Source of the DNA: Streptomyces sp. NBC_01471
GTDB lineage: Bacteria; Actinomycetota; Actinomycetes; Streptomycetales; Streptomycetaceae
Direction of reading: 5' to 3'
DNA: 64,000 bases
Assembly (NCBI RefSeq): GCF_041438865.1
Contig: NZ_CP109450.1
Coordinates: forward strand, 7,061,501-7,125,500
The notes under the pieces are model-generated. The model saw only the letters and a program-made list of their open reading frames with translations, ran no database searches and was not told the DNA's origin. Of the stretch, positions 51,543 through 59,691 are shown one piece after another. Position 1 is the stretch's first letter, and every line of letters starts with the position of its first letter. The translations under genes were made by a program, and so were the position numbers.

Positions 51543-52283
51543 ATGAGCACTCTCCGCCCCACGTGGACCGGGCACTCGTGGGATAAGCCCACACCATCCA
51601 TCGAGACTGCTGAGCGGGCCGTCGCCCGTCACCGCGCGCGGACCCGCGCCGCCACCGTTCGAGCCCTCGCCTACAGCAGCGGCCAGCCCAAGGCCAAGGA
51701 ACGCACTCAAGGCGCAGCCGCCAGCATCGCCGCCGAGAGCGCTGTCGCCATCACAGCCGAACACGCTGCCCGCCTGGCACACGATGCCGCGCAGCTTGCC
51801 CTCAACGCCGCAGTGAACAACACCTCATGCCAGCGCGATACGTTCACGGCAACGGCAAGGGCAGCTGCACAGACGGCCCAGGACGTCATCGAATCCGCCA
51901 GCCCCGGTCTGGATCTGCTGACAAACGTCCTGGCCGACGGCTACGAAACACGAGCCGCCGCCGCTCTCACTGACGCGCTGCACATCCCTAGGCGGGGTGG
52001 CGAGACTGCCGTGGACGCTGAAGACGAATCGTATGACGTCGTCTACGTCTATCCCCAGGACGTGTCCGCTTACTCGGAGCAGACTCGCGTGCGCCAGCCC
52101 AAAAACGGGCTCACCTACCGGCCCCTGCCGTTCCTCTTCTCCGAAGACGCCCGGAATGCATCACCGACCGGCGCACTTTTCGCACCTGGCGTCGGCCTGC
52201 ACTGGCGGCTCGCCTGGCGCCCGCTTATCACCCAAAGTCCACCACCGCACGCGACTCCCGACTGCAGCCGCTGCGATCCTTGA
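51543..52283 (+). CDS. Hypothetical protein, Ala-rich helical N terminus
   Basis: The protein has 246 residues. Residues 20-140 form long Ala-rich helices (AASIAAESAVAITAEHAARL, ATARAAAQTAQDVIES) and the C-terminal 100 residues are mixed (YDVVYVYPQDVSAYSEQ, RLAWRPLITQ). Codon usage is slightly less GC-biased than neighbours. No family is recognised. The 279 bases after it (52284-52562) hold nothing supported. Confidence 0.55.
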   Translation: MSTLRPTWTGHSWDKPTPSIETAERAVARHRARTRAATVRALAYSSGQPKAKERTQGAAASIAAESAVAITAEHAARLAHDAAQLALNAAVNNTSCQRDTFTATARAAAQTAQDVIESASPGLDLLTNVLADGYETRAAAALTDALHIPRRGGETAVDAEDESYDVVYVYPQDVSAYSEQTRVRQPKNGLTYRPLPFLFSEDARNASPTGALFAPGVGLHWRLAWRPLITQSPPPHATPDCSRCDP

Positions 52284-52562
52284 CGTCGAACCGGATAGGT
52301 CTGGCAGCCCCGGTGGGCCGGGCGGGCTCCGGGGCTGCCAGCCGTGGCAGCGCGGTACACGAAGCTGCGGGCTTACATGCGCCCGCACTACCTCGTCCAG
52401 GGGGCGAGCTCCGGACCGCAACAGCATGCCCCCTCCTGCCCAACCGCACGGCCACGACACGCTGCACTCTCCCGCCATCGGCCCGGCCGCACGGGAACGA
52501 GCGGGCAATCCGCACGACTTGGCGCCTGAGACAACGACTCGGTTGCTTGAGAACGGACTGCT

Positions 52563-52752
52563 GATGAGGAGGACTTCTTTACTGGCAGCGCCGGGGAGCG
52601 CCACCCGGACATCTTCCGCCTCGCCCGGCGAGGCGATCGTCGGCTCGCATGGCTGTCGCGATGCCGCCACGACGGCCGCGCGTCCGCCGAGCTGCTGCCC
52701 GAGACCGCCAACGACTCCCTCTCTGCGGAGGGGCATGAGTATCCGGATGTAG
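52563..52752 (+). pseudogene. Degraded C-terminal fragment of an HPr-kinase-like gene
   Basis: One frame reads EEDFFTGS, ERHPDIFRLA and SAELLPETANDSL, matching EEDFFTSK, DRYPDIFRLA and CAELLAKTVEGLL at the C terminus of the locus A protein (6431-6625). Between these blocks the DNA has diverged. There is no P-loop or start. It is a remnant of a third family member. Confidence 0.65.
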
Positions 52753-52857
52753 GCGGATTACGCAGACCGCACGATCCCGCCAGTTCCGTCGACTGGCCAT
52801 GCCGGGGCCCGCGCGGTGCAACGATGATCAGGCGGTCAGCGGGACCGCGACGTGTGA

Positions 52858-53367
52858 GTGGGGAGAAGACTGTGCCGCAAGCTGGACCGCGCTCGGGAAG
52901 CCGAGTGGGTCTCCGAGGTATACGACCGGCCGATCCGCACCAAGGACGACATCGCCGCCGCGCTCAGGGACTCCGAGCCGGGCGAGATGGTCACTGCTGA
53001 TCTCCACGGCGACGCGACCGGAGACGGAGCGTGGCTCGGGCCGCACGCCGACGAGCCGTTCCTGAACCTCCGCGAACTGGCCGACGGCACCCTGGGGGCC
53101 GCCGCGGTCACCCCGACCAACTGCGCGGGCGCCAAGGACGTCTTCGTCAACGAGGTGTGACGCCTCACCGGACACCCGGTCGCACTGGTGGGCCACTTCA
53201 ACATCGCCCGGATGTGGGACACCACCCCCGTCGACGTCGTCAACGACATGCTCTATCGGGCCGACGGCGGCCACGAGGAAGACGCCTACCGAGCCGCCCA
53301 CGAACTCCTGGCGGAGAAGCTCACACTCAGCCGCGAGTGGTGGCTCGCGAAGTGGATCAGACCCTGA
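52858..53367 (+). pseudogene. Hypothetical gene interrupted by an in-frame TGA
   Basis: A GTG at 52858 opens a 100-codon frame (VYDRPIRTKDDIAAALRDSE, GEMVTADLHGDATGDG, GAKDVFVNEV) ending in TGA at 53158-53160. The same frame continues in strong coding sequence (RLTGHPVALVGHFNIARMW, ADGGHEEDAYRAAHELL, WWLAKWIRP) to a stop at 53367. One nonsense change explains the split. No family is recognised. Confidence 0.6.
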
Positions 53368-53507
53368 CGGGTGCCGCCGACGGCCAGCGCTGCCCTGCCT
53401 CGTCAACTGAACAACCAGCAGGCGCCGTTGATTGCGCATCTCCCGGCTCGTCATGGCCTGCGACGGCCGGCACGCCACCACCGACAGACCGGATCAGGAG
53501 CACGACC

Positions 53508-54143
53508 GTGGAGAACTTCTTCGTTCCCAAGAAGATCTGGAAGGACGGCGGACCCTTCCCGCACGTCCTCATCTTGCTCAGCGAGTATCCCGAGTTCCGT
53601 GAGTACGCCCGCGCCCACCACGAGCTGCTTGCCGAGTACGGCGAGAAGCTCGGCGTGATCCCTCAGGAGTGGCTGCACTCCACGGTCCAGGGCGTGCACC
53701 ACGCGATCGATGAAGACCAGAGGGACATGCTTCGGGTCGCCGTGCGCGAGGAGCTGGCCGGCATGAACCCCTTCCAGGTCCAGCTCGGACCGGTATGGCC
53801 CGGTGTCACCGCGGTTACGGTCGCCGTCTATCCGGAGGACGGGATGGCCGAGCTCAACGGCCGCGCCCGTATGGCGATGGAGAGGGTTCCCGGGATCACC
53901 TTGAGGGCCCCCGAGCTGCGGTTCTGGGCCCACTCGACGCTAGCCTACGCGCGTAGGAACTTCCCTGGGCGAAAGCTCAACCGGGCACTGCGCGCGCTGC
54001 GGCCCCCGCGGGTTGATATCACCATCAGCAGGGTCCACCTCGTCACCCAGTACCAACACCCCGACCTCGGCTACTACACATGGAAGGTGGTCGAGGAGTT
54101 CCAACTTGGCCAGGTTCCAGCAGTGTTGTCGGATCCCGTTTGA
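53508..54143 (+). CDS. 2H phosphoesterase (2'-5' RNA ligase-like)
   Basis: The protein has 211 residues from a GTG with CAGGAG upstream. Both HxS/T motifs are present (EWLHSTVQGV and FWAHSTLAYA), defining the two-His catalytic site of the 2H superfamily, which acts on cyclic phosphates or 2'-5' linkages. Its 3' end overlaps the convergent zinc-ribbon gene by 70 bases. A 5' fragment of a close copy is at 35353 and a second family member at 58151. Confidence 0.75.
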   Translation: MENFFVPKKIWKDGGPFPHVLILLSEYPEFREYARAHHELLAEYGEKLGVIPQEWLHSTVQGVHHAIDEDQRDMLRVAVREELAGMNPFQVQLGPVWPGVTAVTVAVYPEDGMAELNGRARMAMERVPGITLRAPELRFWAHSTLAYARRNFPGRKLNRALRALRPPRVDITISRVHLVTQYQHPDLGYYTWKVVEEFQLGQVPAVLSDPV

Positions 54144-56563
54144 GGTCGGCTTGCACATCGAGCGGCCACCGCGGCGGCGTACGTCATCCAGTCCCCGCCA
54201 CTCGCGCGCTGCCAGGCGACAGCCACCCCCACATGGACGCCGAGCATCTTCGCCAACTGCCCTGCAGGAAGTTCCTGGGCGAGCGCGAACAACGCCGTGC
54301 TGCGGCCCTGGCGAGACTTGACGCCCGCACTGCGGAGCCGGCGCAGCAGTTGCGACTCATGGATCGGTTGGCCTGCCGTACGGCCCGGGAAGAGCCAGTC
54401 GCCCTCGTGCCGGATCAGGCTGTCCGTGCCCCGTGACGCGACCAGATCGAGCATGAGGCGGTCCAGTGGTGCCGGCAGCTGGATGGGCTGATCGCCCAGG
54501 TGGAGGAGGACGTGGTCGCCGTCGCGTGTGACGCGGTCGGTGGTCAGGCGGTGGATGCTGCTGCCCGTTTGTGCGTACAGCAGCACGAGGAGTCCCGCGA
54601 CACGGTCCGCCGTGGCAACAGAATCGTCGTTCAGCAGCCGTCGGGCAGCTGCCCACCGCTCGTCCTGGTCGTGCGGGCCGGCCGGACCCGTCCAGCGGAT
54701 CGCCGGGGCCTTGATGCCCGCCGCGGCGTACCTGTGGCGCACAGCCCACCGGACGAAGGCAGCGCACCTTGTCGAGTGCGCGGGATTGGCGCTGAGGTAG
54801 CTCTCCACGTCTGCCTGCGTGCAGTCGCTCAGCGACGTGCCCCGGCCTTCCAGCCAGCGCAGCAGGCCGTTGGCCCCGGCCAGGTGGGCTCGGATATTCA
54901 TGATCTGTTGGACGCTGGCGGGCTTGTCCTTCAGCCGCCCGCGCAGCCTGCGTAGCAGGTGCCACAGGATGAACCCTTTCACGGCCTGCCGGTGTTCGCC
55001 CGGTGTGTGTCCGTCAAGGGTGGCCTGCACCTCTCGGTGGAGACGCACCAAGCCTTCGTCGCGGAACTCCAGGGCGCCGATGGAGACCAGCATGGAGCGG
55101 AAGTGGTCGAGGGTCTTGCCTGGCGGCATGGAGTCGAGTGCAGCGTGGCTGATCTCAGGGTGCTCACGCACCAGCGCGGTGATGGTGGTCTGGACGTTCT
55201 TCTTCCGCAGCCAGGTGATCGCGTAGTTCGGGTGGTCGACCTGGACCAAGCGCTCACGCAGCCGGTCGAGCTCGGGCGCGACGGTGCCATCGTCAGCCGT
55301 AAACAGCTTGCGCAGGCGGGCGTCGAGACTGCACCGGGTGCACGGAGCCGTTGTCAGCTGCCACGTCGTGCTGCAGATGCGGCACCGCTTCCAGAAGTCC
55401 GGGTCGGGGTTGACGCAGCGGGCGCACAGCGGCTCCTTGAGCGTCCCGCCACGGACGATGGCGCCGTCTCCACACACGGCGCAGACAATCCAGTGCCCCT
55501 TGCACAGGTCACACAGCGGCTTTCCGGTGGCCCGGGAGATGGTGCCGTGGCCGGTGCGTCCACAGATGCAGCACACACGCTCGGGCCGCGGGCAGCACTG
55601 CAGACAAACCGGGCCAGCCGCGGTCCGTCCGTACACACGGCGCCGATGGCCGCATCCGGTGCAGACTTCCAGGTTCCTGGGGTCACGCGCCCAGCAGGAC
55701 TGGCAGAAGGGGTCGCCGTTCTCATCGCGATGGTTGATCGGTTTCTGCTTGCCGCAGCGGGAGCAGATCAAAGCTCCCGCTTTCGCGGCGCAGTTGCCGC
55801 ACACGCGTACCGCTCCGAGCGGCCGCTCCAGCCGTTTTGTGCGACCGCAGGTGGGGCACGGCGGGACAACCACCGACGTAGCCCCGGCCGCGCGCAGCTC
55901 TTCGAGGAACCGCAGGACCCCCGGAATCGGCGCCGAGGCGCCGTCACCGGTGAGCAGTTGTGGACGCTCGATGACAGCGGCAGCGATCTGGCGGCGCCCG
56001 GCCGCGCGCCGGTGGGCACGCCCCAGAGCATCGAGGACCAGCTCAGCGTTCACCTCCGGGGCGACCCCGGTCACCACTTCGGCCAGCCGCGTCGTCCCGT
56101 CGTCGTCGATGAAGCATGCCCGGCAGAAGGGGCGGCCGTCCCGATCCCGCGCACGCACCTCCCGCTGCTGCCCACACTCCGTGCAGGCCACCCGACTCGC
56201 AGACGACACACAGCGCGAGCACCCCCACATGCGCCTCGCAAAGGTGAGGGTGCGAAGCCCTCGCCCGCACACGCCACAGACGGGGGCGGCCAGTTGCTCG
56301 GCGCCGGCTTGCTTCAGGGCGAGCAGCAGCTTGCCGACCTGGTTGGCCGCGGGCGGTTTCCCCGTGCGCAGCACCTCGGGAGCCTGGGCCAGTTCGGTGG
56401 CGAGCCGGCGCTGCCGAGCGCGTTGCCGAACGATATCGGCCGTCACCGCGCGGACGACTCCACGGTCGAGAGAGGTCTCGACCTGGCACAACACGTCCAC
56501 AAGCGCGTCCAGTGGCTCCCGCTCCGCTACCGTGCTCCGGTCGTGCGTGGTGGCTGTCGTCAC
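54074..56563 (-). CDS. Large protein with eight zinc ribbons and a recombinase-like C terminus
   Basis: The protein has 829 residues from a GTG overlapping the XRE stop. Residues ~95-425 contain eight CxxC pairs (CGVCGRG, CTECGQQ, CPTCGRT, CSRCGKQ, CTGCGHR, CCICGRT, CAVCGDG, CRICSTT, each with a partner CxxC). The C-terminal ~300 residues look like a tyrosine recombinase: a core-binding helical region (QADVESYLSANPAHST) and a catalytic-like fold in which the usual Arg and HxxR are not evident. It is probably a DNA-binding partner of the integrase rather than an active recombinase (inference). Confidence 0.7.
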   Translation of the reverse strand: MTTATTHDRSTVAEREPLDALVDVLCQVETSLDRGVVRAVTADIVRQRARQRRLATELAQAPEVLRTGKPPAANQVGKLLLALKQAGAEQLAAPVCGVCGRGLRTLTFARRMWGCSRCVSSASRVACTECGQQREVRARDRDGRPFCRACFIDDDGTTRLAEVVTGVAPEVNAELVLDALGRAHRRAAGRRQIAAAVIERPQLLTGDGASAPIPGVLRFLEELRAAGATSVVVPPCPTCGRTKRLERPLGAVRVCGNCAAKAGALICSRCGKQKPINHRDENGDPFCQSCWARDPRNLEVCTGCGHRRRVYGRTAAGPVCLQCCPRPERVCCICGRTGHGTISRATGKPLCDLCKGHWIVCAVCGDGAIVRGGTLKEPLCARCVNPDPDFWKRCRICSTTWQLTTAPCTRCSLDARLRKLFTADDGTVAPELDRLRERLVQVDHPNYAITWLRKKNVQTTITALVREHPEISHAALDSMPPGKTLDHFRSMLVSIGALEFRDEGLVRLHREVQATLDGHTPGEHRQAVKGFILWHLLRRLRGRLKDKPASVQQIMNIRAHLAGANGLLRWLEGRGTSLSDCTQADVESYLSANPAHSTRCAAFVRWAVRHRYAAAGIKAPAIRWTGPAGPHDQDERWAAARRLLNDDSVATADRVAGLLVLLYAQTGSSIHRLTTDRVTRDGDHVLLHLGDQPIQLPAPLDRLMLDLVASRGTDSLIRHEGDWLFPGRTAGQPIHESQLLRRLRSAGVKSRQGRSTALFALAQELPAGQLAKMLGVHVGVAVAWQRASGGDWMTYAAAVAARCASRPQTGSDNTAGTWPSWNSSTTFHV

Positions 56564-56913
56564 TGATCACTCCTGATGATCCTGGCCCGCTTGGGCCGCA
56601 GATTCCCCAGCTCCGCTGACGGGGGCTCGGCTGAGCTTCCACCCGCGGCTGCCTTCTTAGGACGAGCACCGGCTCCTGCCGCCCGGATGGGCTCGATGAG
56701 GTCGTCCATGCGGCACTCCAGGATGTCCAGCAGGGCCATGAGGATCTTGAGACTGAGGCGCTCCGGGCGCTCCACGACTAGGCGGTAGATCTGACTCGAT
56801 GAGAGCTGGATCCCGCGCTTCTCCAAGGGCTCCGTGAGGTCGGTGGTGGAGAACATCCCGCGCTCGGCCATGACCTTGCGCAGGTGCCACTGGTAGTCGA
56901 GCTTGGCAGTCAT
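56560..56913 (-). CDS. XRE-family protein of the recombinase element
   Basis: The protein has 117 residues from an ATG after AGAGGAA. The HTH region reads LRKVMAERGMFSTTDLTEPL, then LSSSQIYRLVVERPERLSL and ALLDILECRMDDLIEP; a Lys/Ala-rich tail follows. It is coupled by overlap to the 829-residue gene and lies 19 bases from the integrase stop. It probably regulates or assists recombination. Confidence 0.75.
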   Translation of the reverse strand: MTAKLDYQWHLRKVMAERGMFSTTDLTEPLEKRGIQLSSSQIYRLVVERPERLSLKILMALLDILECRMDDLIEPIRAAGAGARPKKAAAGGSSAEPPSAELGNLRPKRARIIRSDQ

Positions 56914-56932
56914 CGCGGTATTCCTCTTCTCG

Positions 56933-58036
56933 TCACACCCCGGTGAAGGCCGGAGCCAGGGCATTCTGGAGAGAAGTGTTCATGAAGTCGTTGCTGACGT
57001 GCGTGTAGATGGCCAGAGAGCTGTCGCACTCGTGGCCAACTTGCTGCTGAATGAACATCCGGTCCACCCCGTCCTCGGTCAGGTGCGTGACGTAGCTGTG
57101 CCTCAGCGAGTGCGGGGTCAGCTCCTTCGGCAGCCCCAGGGCATCGCGGTACTCCTCGAACCGGTCGTTGATGGAGCCCGGTCTGAGCCTGCCGCCACGC
57201 TCGGTGACCCACAGCGCGGGCTGGTCCGGGAAGCCGAAGCGGGACCGGACGTTCACGATGTAGTCCTCGACCGACTCGACGGCCCAATCCATGACGGACA
57301 ACACGTTCCGGCGACGCGGCGGCTGGCCTTTCTTCGCTTTGCCGTAGCGGACGTTGAGCGTTCCGTACCGGCCGAACTGCGGCACCTTCGGGTTCCTGCC
57401 GAAATCCACCAGGTCCAGCTTCGACGTCTCCGTCCGGCGAAGCCCCCACCCGTAAATGACCTTGAACAAGGTGGCATCCCGGTACGCGGCCAGCGCGCCC
57501 TTGCGACCGCTGCGCAACGCCCTGCCGACCTGGTCGTCCGCGAAGTCGAGGAACAGCTGCAGTTCCTCACGCGCGAACGGTCGGGCCTCTGGATCGCCCT
57601 CGTAGTCCTGTAGGTGCGGGATCGTGTTCCACTCGTGGCAGATCGCCACGGGGTACGTCCCGAACTGCCCGTCGCACGCCAGCGCCCAGTCGTAGCGGCG
57701 GTCGATGAGGTACTCGGAGAACAGCCGCACCGTGCCCTGGTAACCGCGCACCGTCGAAGGCGCGAGACCCTTCTCCGTCGTCAGATTGGCCGACCACTCG
57801 TCCATGTGGGCCGGCGTCCAGAGCCACGGGTACTCATTCGAGTATGCCTGGAAGGCGCGAACCAGCTTCTCGCGCGGCTCGTAGGTCCCCTTCTTGAGGT
57901 TGCGGGCCTGCTGCTGCGACCTCCAGCCGCTCAGCATCGCTTCCCACACCGTGTCCTGCGGCCGGAAGTGCAGAGCCCCGGGCAGGAGCTCCAGATTGGC
58001 AGATCCGGCTAACTCTGTACCTGGTCGTCGCGTCAT
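56933..58036 (-). CDS. Tyrosine-type site-specific recombinase/integrase
   Basis: The protein has 367 residues from the ATG at 58036 (AGAAGGGA upstream); a TTG at 58090 is an alternative. Catalytic residues are all present: Arg in IYGWGLRRTETSKL, Lys in YGKAKKGQ, LTPHSLRHSYVTHL, the second His in QQVGHECDSS and the nucleophile Tyr in AIYTHVSNDF. The N-terminal core-binding domain contains WSANLTTEKGLAPSTVRGY. It should be catalytically competent. Confidence 0.9.
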   Translation of the reverse strand: MTRRPGTELAGSANLELLPGALHFRPQDTVWEAMLSGWRSQQQARNLKKGTYEPREKLVRAFQAYSNEYPWLWTPAHMDEWSANLTTEKGLAPSTVRGYQGTVRLFSEYLIDRRYDWALACDGQFGTYPVAICHEWNTIPHLQDYEGDPEARPFAREELQLFLDFADDQVGRALRSGRKGALAAYRDATLFKVIYGWGLRRTETSKLDLVDFGRNPKVPQFGRYGTLNVRYGKAKKGQPPRRRNVLSVMDWAVESVEDYIVNVRSRFGFPDQPALWVTERGGRLRPGSINDRFEEYRDALGLPKELTPHSLRHSYVTHLTEDGVDRMFIQQQVGHECDSSLAIYTHVSNDFMNTSLQNALAPAFTGV

Positions 58037-58150
58037 GAGCCGATCCCTTCTGGCGCGCAAATCATGCATCAGAAGAGATCGAGTCGGCAAACGTCCAGGT
58101 AGAGGAGCCGAATTGTGCTGTCGTATGAGTAGAGTCGAGGGGCTCGTCTA

Positions 58151-58636
58151 TCAGGCGACCAGCGCGAACGCGCCCGTCTGATGCAACTCCCGAGGCTTGC
58201 TGTAGGCCAGGCTCAGATGCGGCCAGAACCGCTCGGGGGCCTTGGGCATTGTGTCCGCGCCGACCACGCTTTCGGTCGCGCGCCGCAGCGCCCAGTACAG
58301 CTCCGAGATCCGGTCCTCGGGGTAGATCGCCGGCACGACGCCGTTGTGGATCGCCTGTGCCGGTCCGATCTCGATCTCGAACGGCTCGATCCCGACCAGT
58401 GCCAGCCGTGCGGCATCCGCTACCGCGGCCGCCGTCTCGGCCGTCAGCGGACCGACCGACTGGAGCGTGGCGTGCAGCCACTCCACTGGTACCGGGCTCA
58501 ACTCAGCGTGCTGAGCCAGAAGGCCGGCATGGGCCCGTGCGAAGTCGTGCACGGCGGGCTGGTCTTCGAACAGCAGATGCCAGTGCGCCCGCCGTTCCCC
58601 CTCGGGCCAGTGGTGGGTCTCCCAGAAGTCCCGCAT
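58151..58636 (-). CDS. 2H phosphoesterase (2'-5' RNA ligase-like), second copy
   Basis: The protein has 161 residues with both HxT/S motifs (VEWLHATLQSVG and RFWPHLSLAYS) and a shared IYPEDRISELYWALR-type segment (compare VYPEDGMAELNGRAR at 53.8 kb). The start overlaps the stop of the EEP gene (TGATG). A nucleotide or RNA cyclic phosphate substrate is likely from the family. Confidence 0.75.
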   Translation of the reverse strand: MRDFWETHHWPEGERRAHWHLLFEDQPAVHDFARAHAGLLAQHAELSPVPVEWLHATLQSVGPLTAETAAAVADAARLALVGIEPFEIEIGPAQAIHNGVVPAIYPEDRISELYWALRRATESVVGADTMPKAPERFWPHLSLAYSKPRELHQTGAFALVA

Positions 58637-59592
58637 CACGCCTCCATGGAGATCTTGGACGGGTCGATCTCGCAGATCACCGGCAGGTGATCCGAGGCTT
58701 CCCTCGCGGCCGGGCTCGTGTGCGTGCTGTAGCTGACCAGGGCCGGAACGACGGGCCGGGTGGCGTACACCAGGTCGATACGGCGCGCACCCCACGGGTC
58801 GGGATCACCCTGCCCGTCCTCCCAGTGCCCGACCGTCGCCTGCCACGGCACCCCGAGATGGGCGGCTGCGTCGACCATGAACCCGCGCCGCAGGAGGACC
58901 TCGCTCTGGCGGCGGTCGGCCAGCTGCGTGTTACCGATCGTCCCCTCCAACAGCTGGTACTCGAGGTCGTCGTGGTCATGGTCGAGGTAGGGCTCGGGAT
59001 CGTAGTACTGCTCGCCCTCCGGCCCGTCGACGTTCGCGGCGGACAGGGCGTTGAAGTCCCCCAGCGCCAGGCCGGGCTTGGCGCCGCCGGTGGTGCGGAA
59101 GGCGCTCTTGATGCGGAACGCCTCGTCCCGGCGCCAGTTCCCGCGGAACGGATCGCCGTGGTACGAGGCGACCGTGACCGGCTCGGCGGACCCGATGTCG
59201 AAGCGCACCGTGGTGAAGCCGTGCCAGAAGTCCGGGGCGCCGTACGGGCGGAAGCCTCCTGCGACCGGCTTGACGGTGCTGGGGTTCCACAGGAGTGCCG
59301 TGTACCAGCCGCGCGCCAGGTTGTTGGCCATCGCGGTGGGGCCCGGCGTGCCATCGGCGCGCAGGGTGGTCGCGCTCAGCCCGGTCTCGGCGGCGAGCTG
59401 CTGGATGACCGTCGATGCCTCGGTCGCCCACTCTTCGGACGGCCGGGTCTCGTCGACGATCACCTCCTGGAGGGCCAGGATGTCCGGGGCGATCTCGCCG
59501 ATCGCGGTCACGCGCGCCTTCCACGACGCGGTGTCGATCGTGTCGCGGCCGAGCTTGTAGGCGTTGAGGTTGGCAAGACGTATGGTCCGCAC
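58636..59592 (-). CDS. Endonuclease/exonuclease/phosphatase (EEP) family protein
   Basis: The protein has 318 residues. EEP motifs: IRLANLNAYKLG with Asn, DILALQEVIVDE with the metal-binding Glu, LALGDFNALSA (DxN) and EASDHLPVICEID with the catalytic His. It has no signal peptide, so it is intracellular. It is translationally coupled to the 2H phosphoesterase, suggesting successive cleavage of a nucleotide or nucleic acid substrate. Confidence 0.8.
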   Translation of the reverse strand: MRTIRLANLNAYKLGRDTIDTASWKARVTAIGEIAPDILALQEVIVDETRPSEEWATEASTVIQQLAAETGLSATTLRADGTPGPTAMANNLARGWYTALLWNPSTVKPVAGGFRPYGAPDFWHGFTTVRFDIGSAEPVTVASYHGDPFRGNWRRDEAFRIKSAFRTTGGAKPGLALGDFNALSAANVDGPEGEQYYDPEPYLDHDHDDLEYQLLEGTIGNTQLADRRQSEVLLRRGFMVDAAAHLGVPWQATVGHWEDGQGDPDPWGARRIDLVYATRPVVPALVSYSTHTSPAAREASDHLPVICEIDPSKISMEA

Positions 59593-59691
59593 GAAGTCCC
59601 CTCCTGCTATGGGATGTTGGTTGATGCTGGTGTGCTGGATCTGGACGAGCCGTCGGCACGGGCGGGGCGCGTGCCGGGGCGAACGGTGCGC

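Larger units (their letters stand above)
54074..58036 (-). mobile_element. Three-gene recombinase element
   Basis: Three coupled minus-strand genes (tyrosine integrase, 117-residue XRE protein, 829-residue zinc-ribbon recombinase-like protein) form a self-contained unit reminiscent of TnpA/B/C-type elements such as Tn554. Gene overlaps and the 3' overlap with the flanking 2H gene are consistent with insertion. No terminal repeats, target duplication or tRNA site were seen, so the boundaries given are only those of the genes. Confidence 0.55.

Noticed and set aside
53158..53160. Selenocysteine at the in-frame TGA
   Set aside because: No selenoprotein family, SECIS-like hairpin or selenium genes are visible; a nonsense change is simpler.
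54959..56566. 535-codon + strand frame
   Set aside because: Antisense shadow of the zinc-ribbon gene; the minus-strand frame has eight ordered CxxC pairs.
58037..58150. tRNA attachment site for the integrase
   Set aside because: No tRNA-like fold or tRNA 3' end was found next to the integrase; the target remains unknown.
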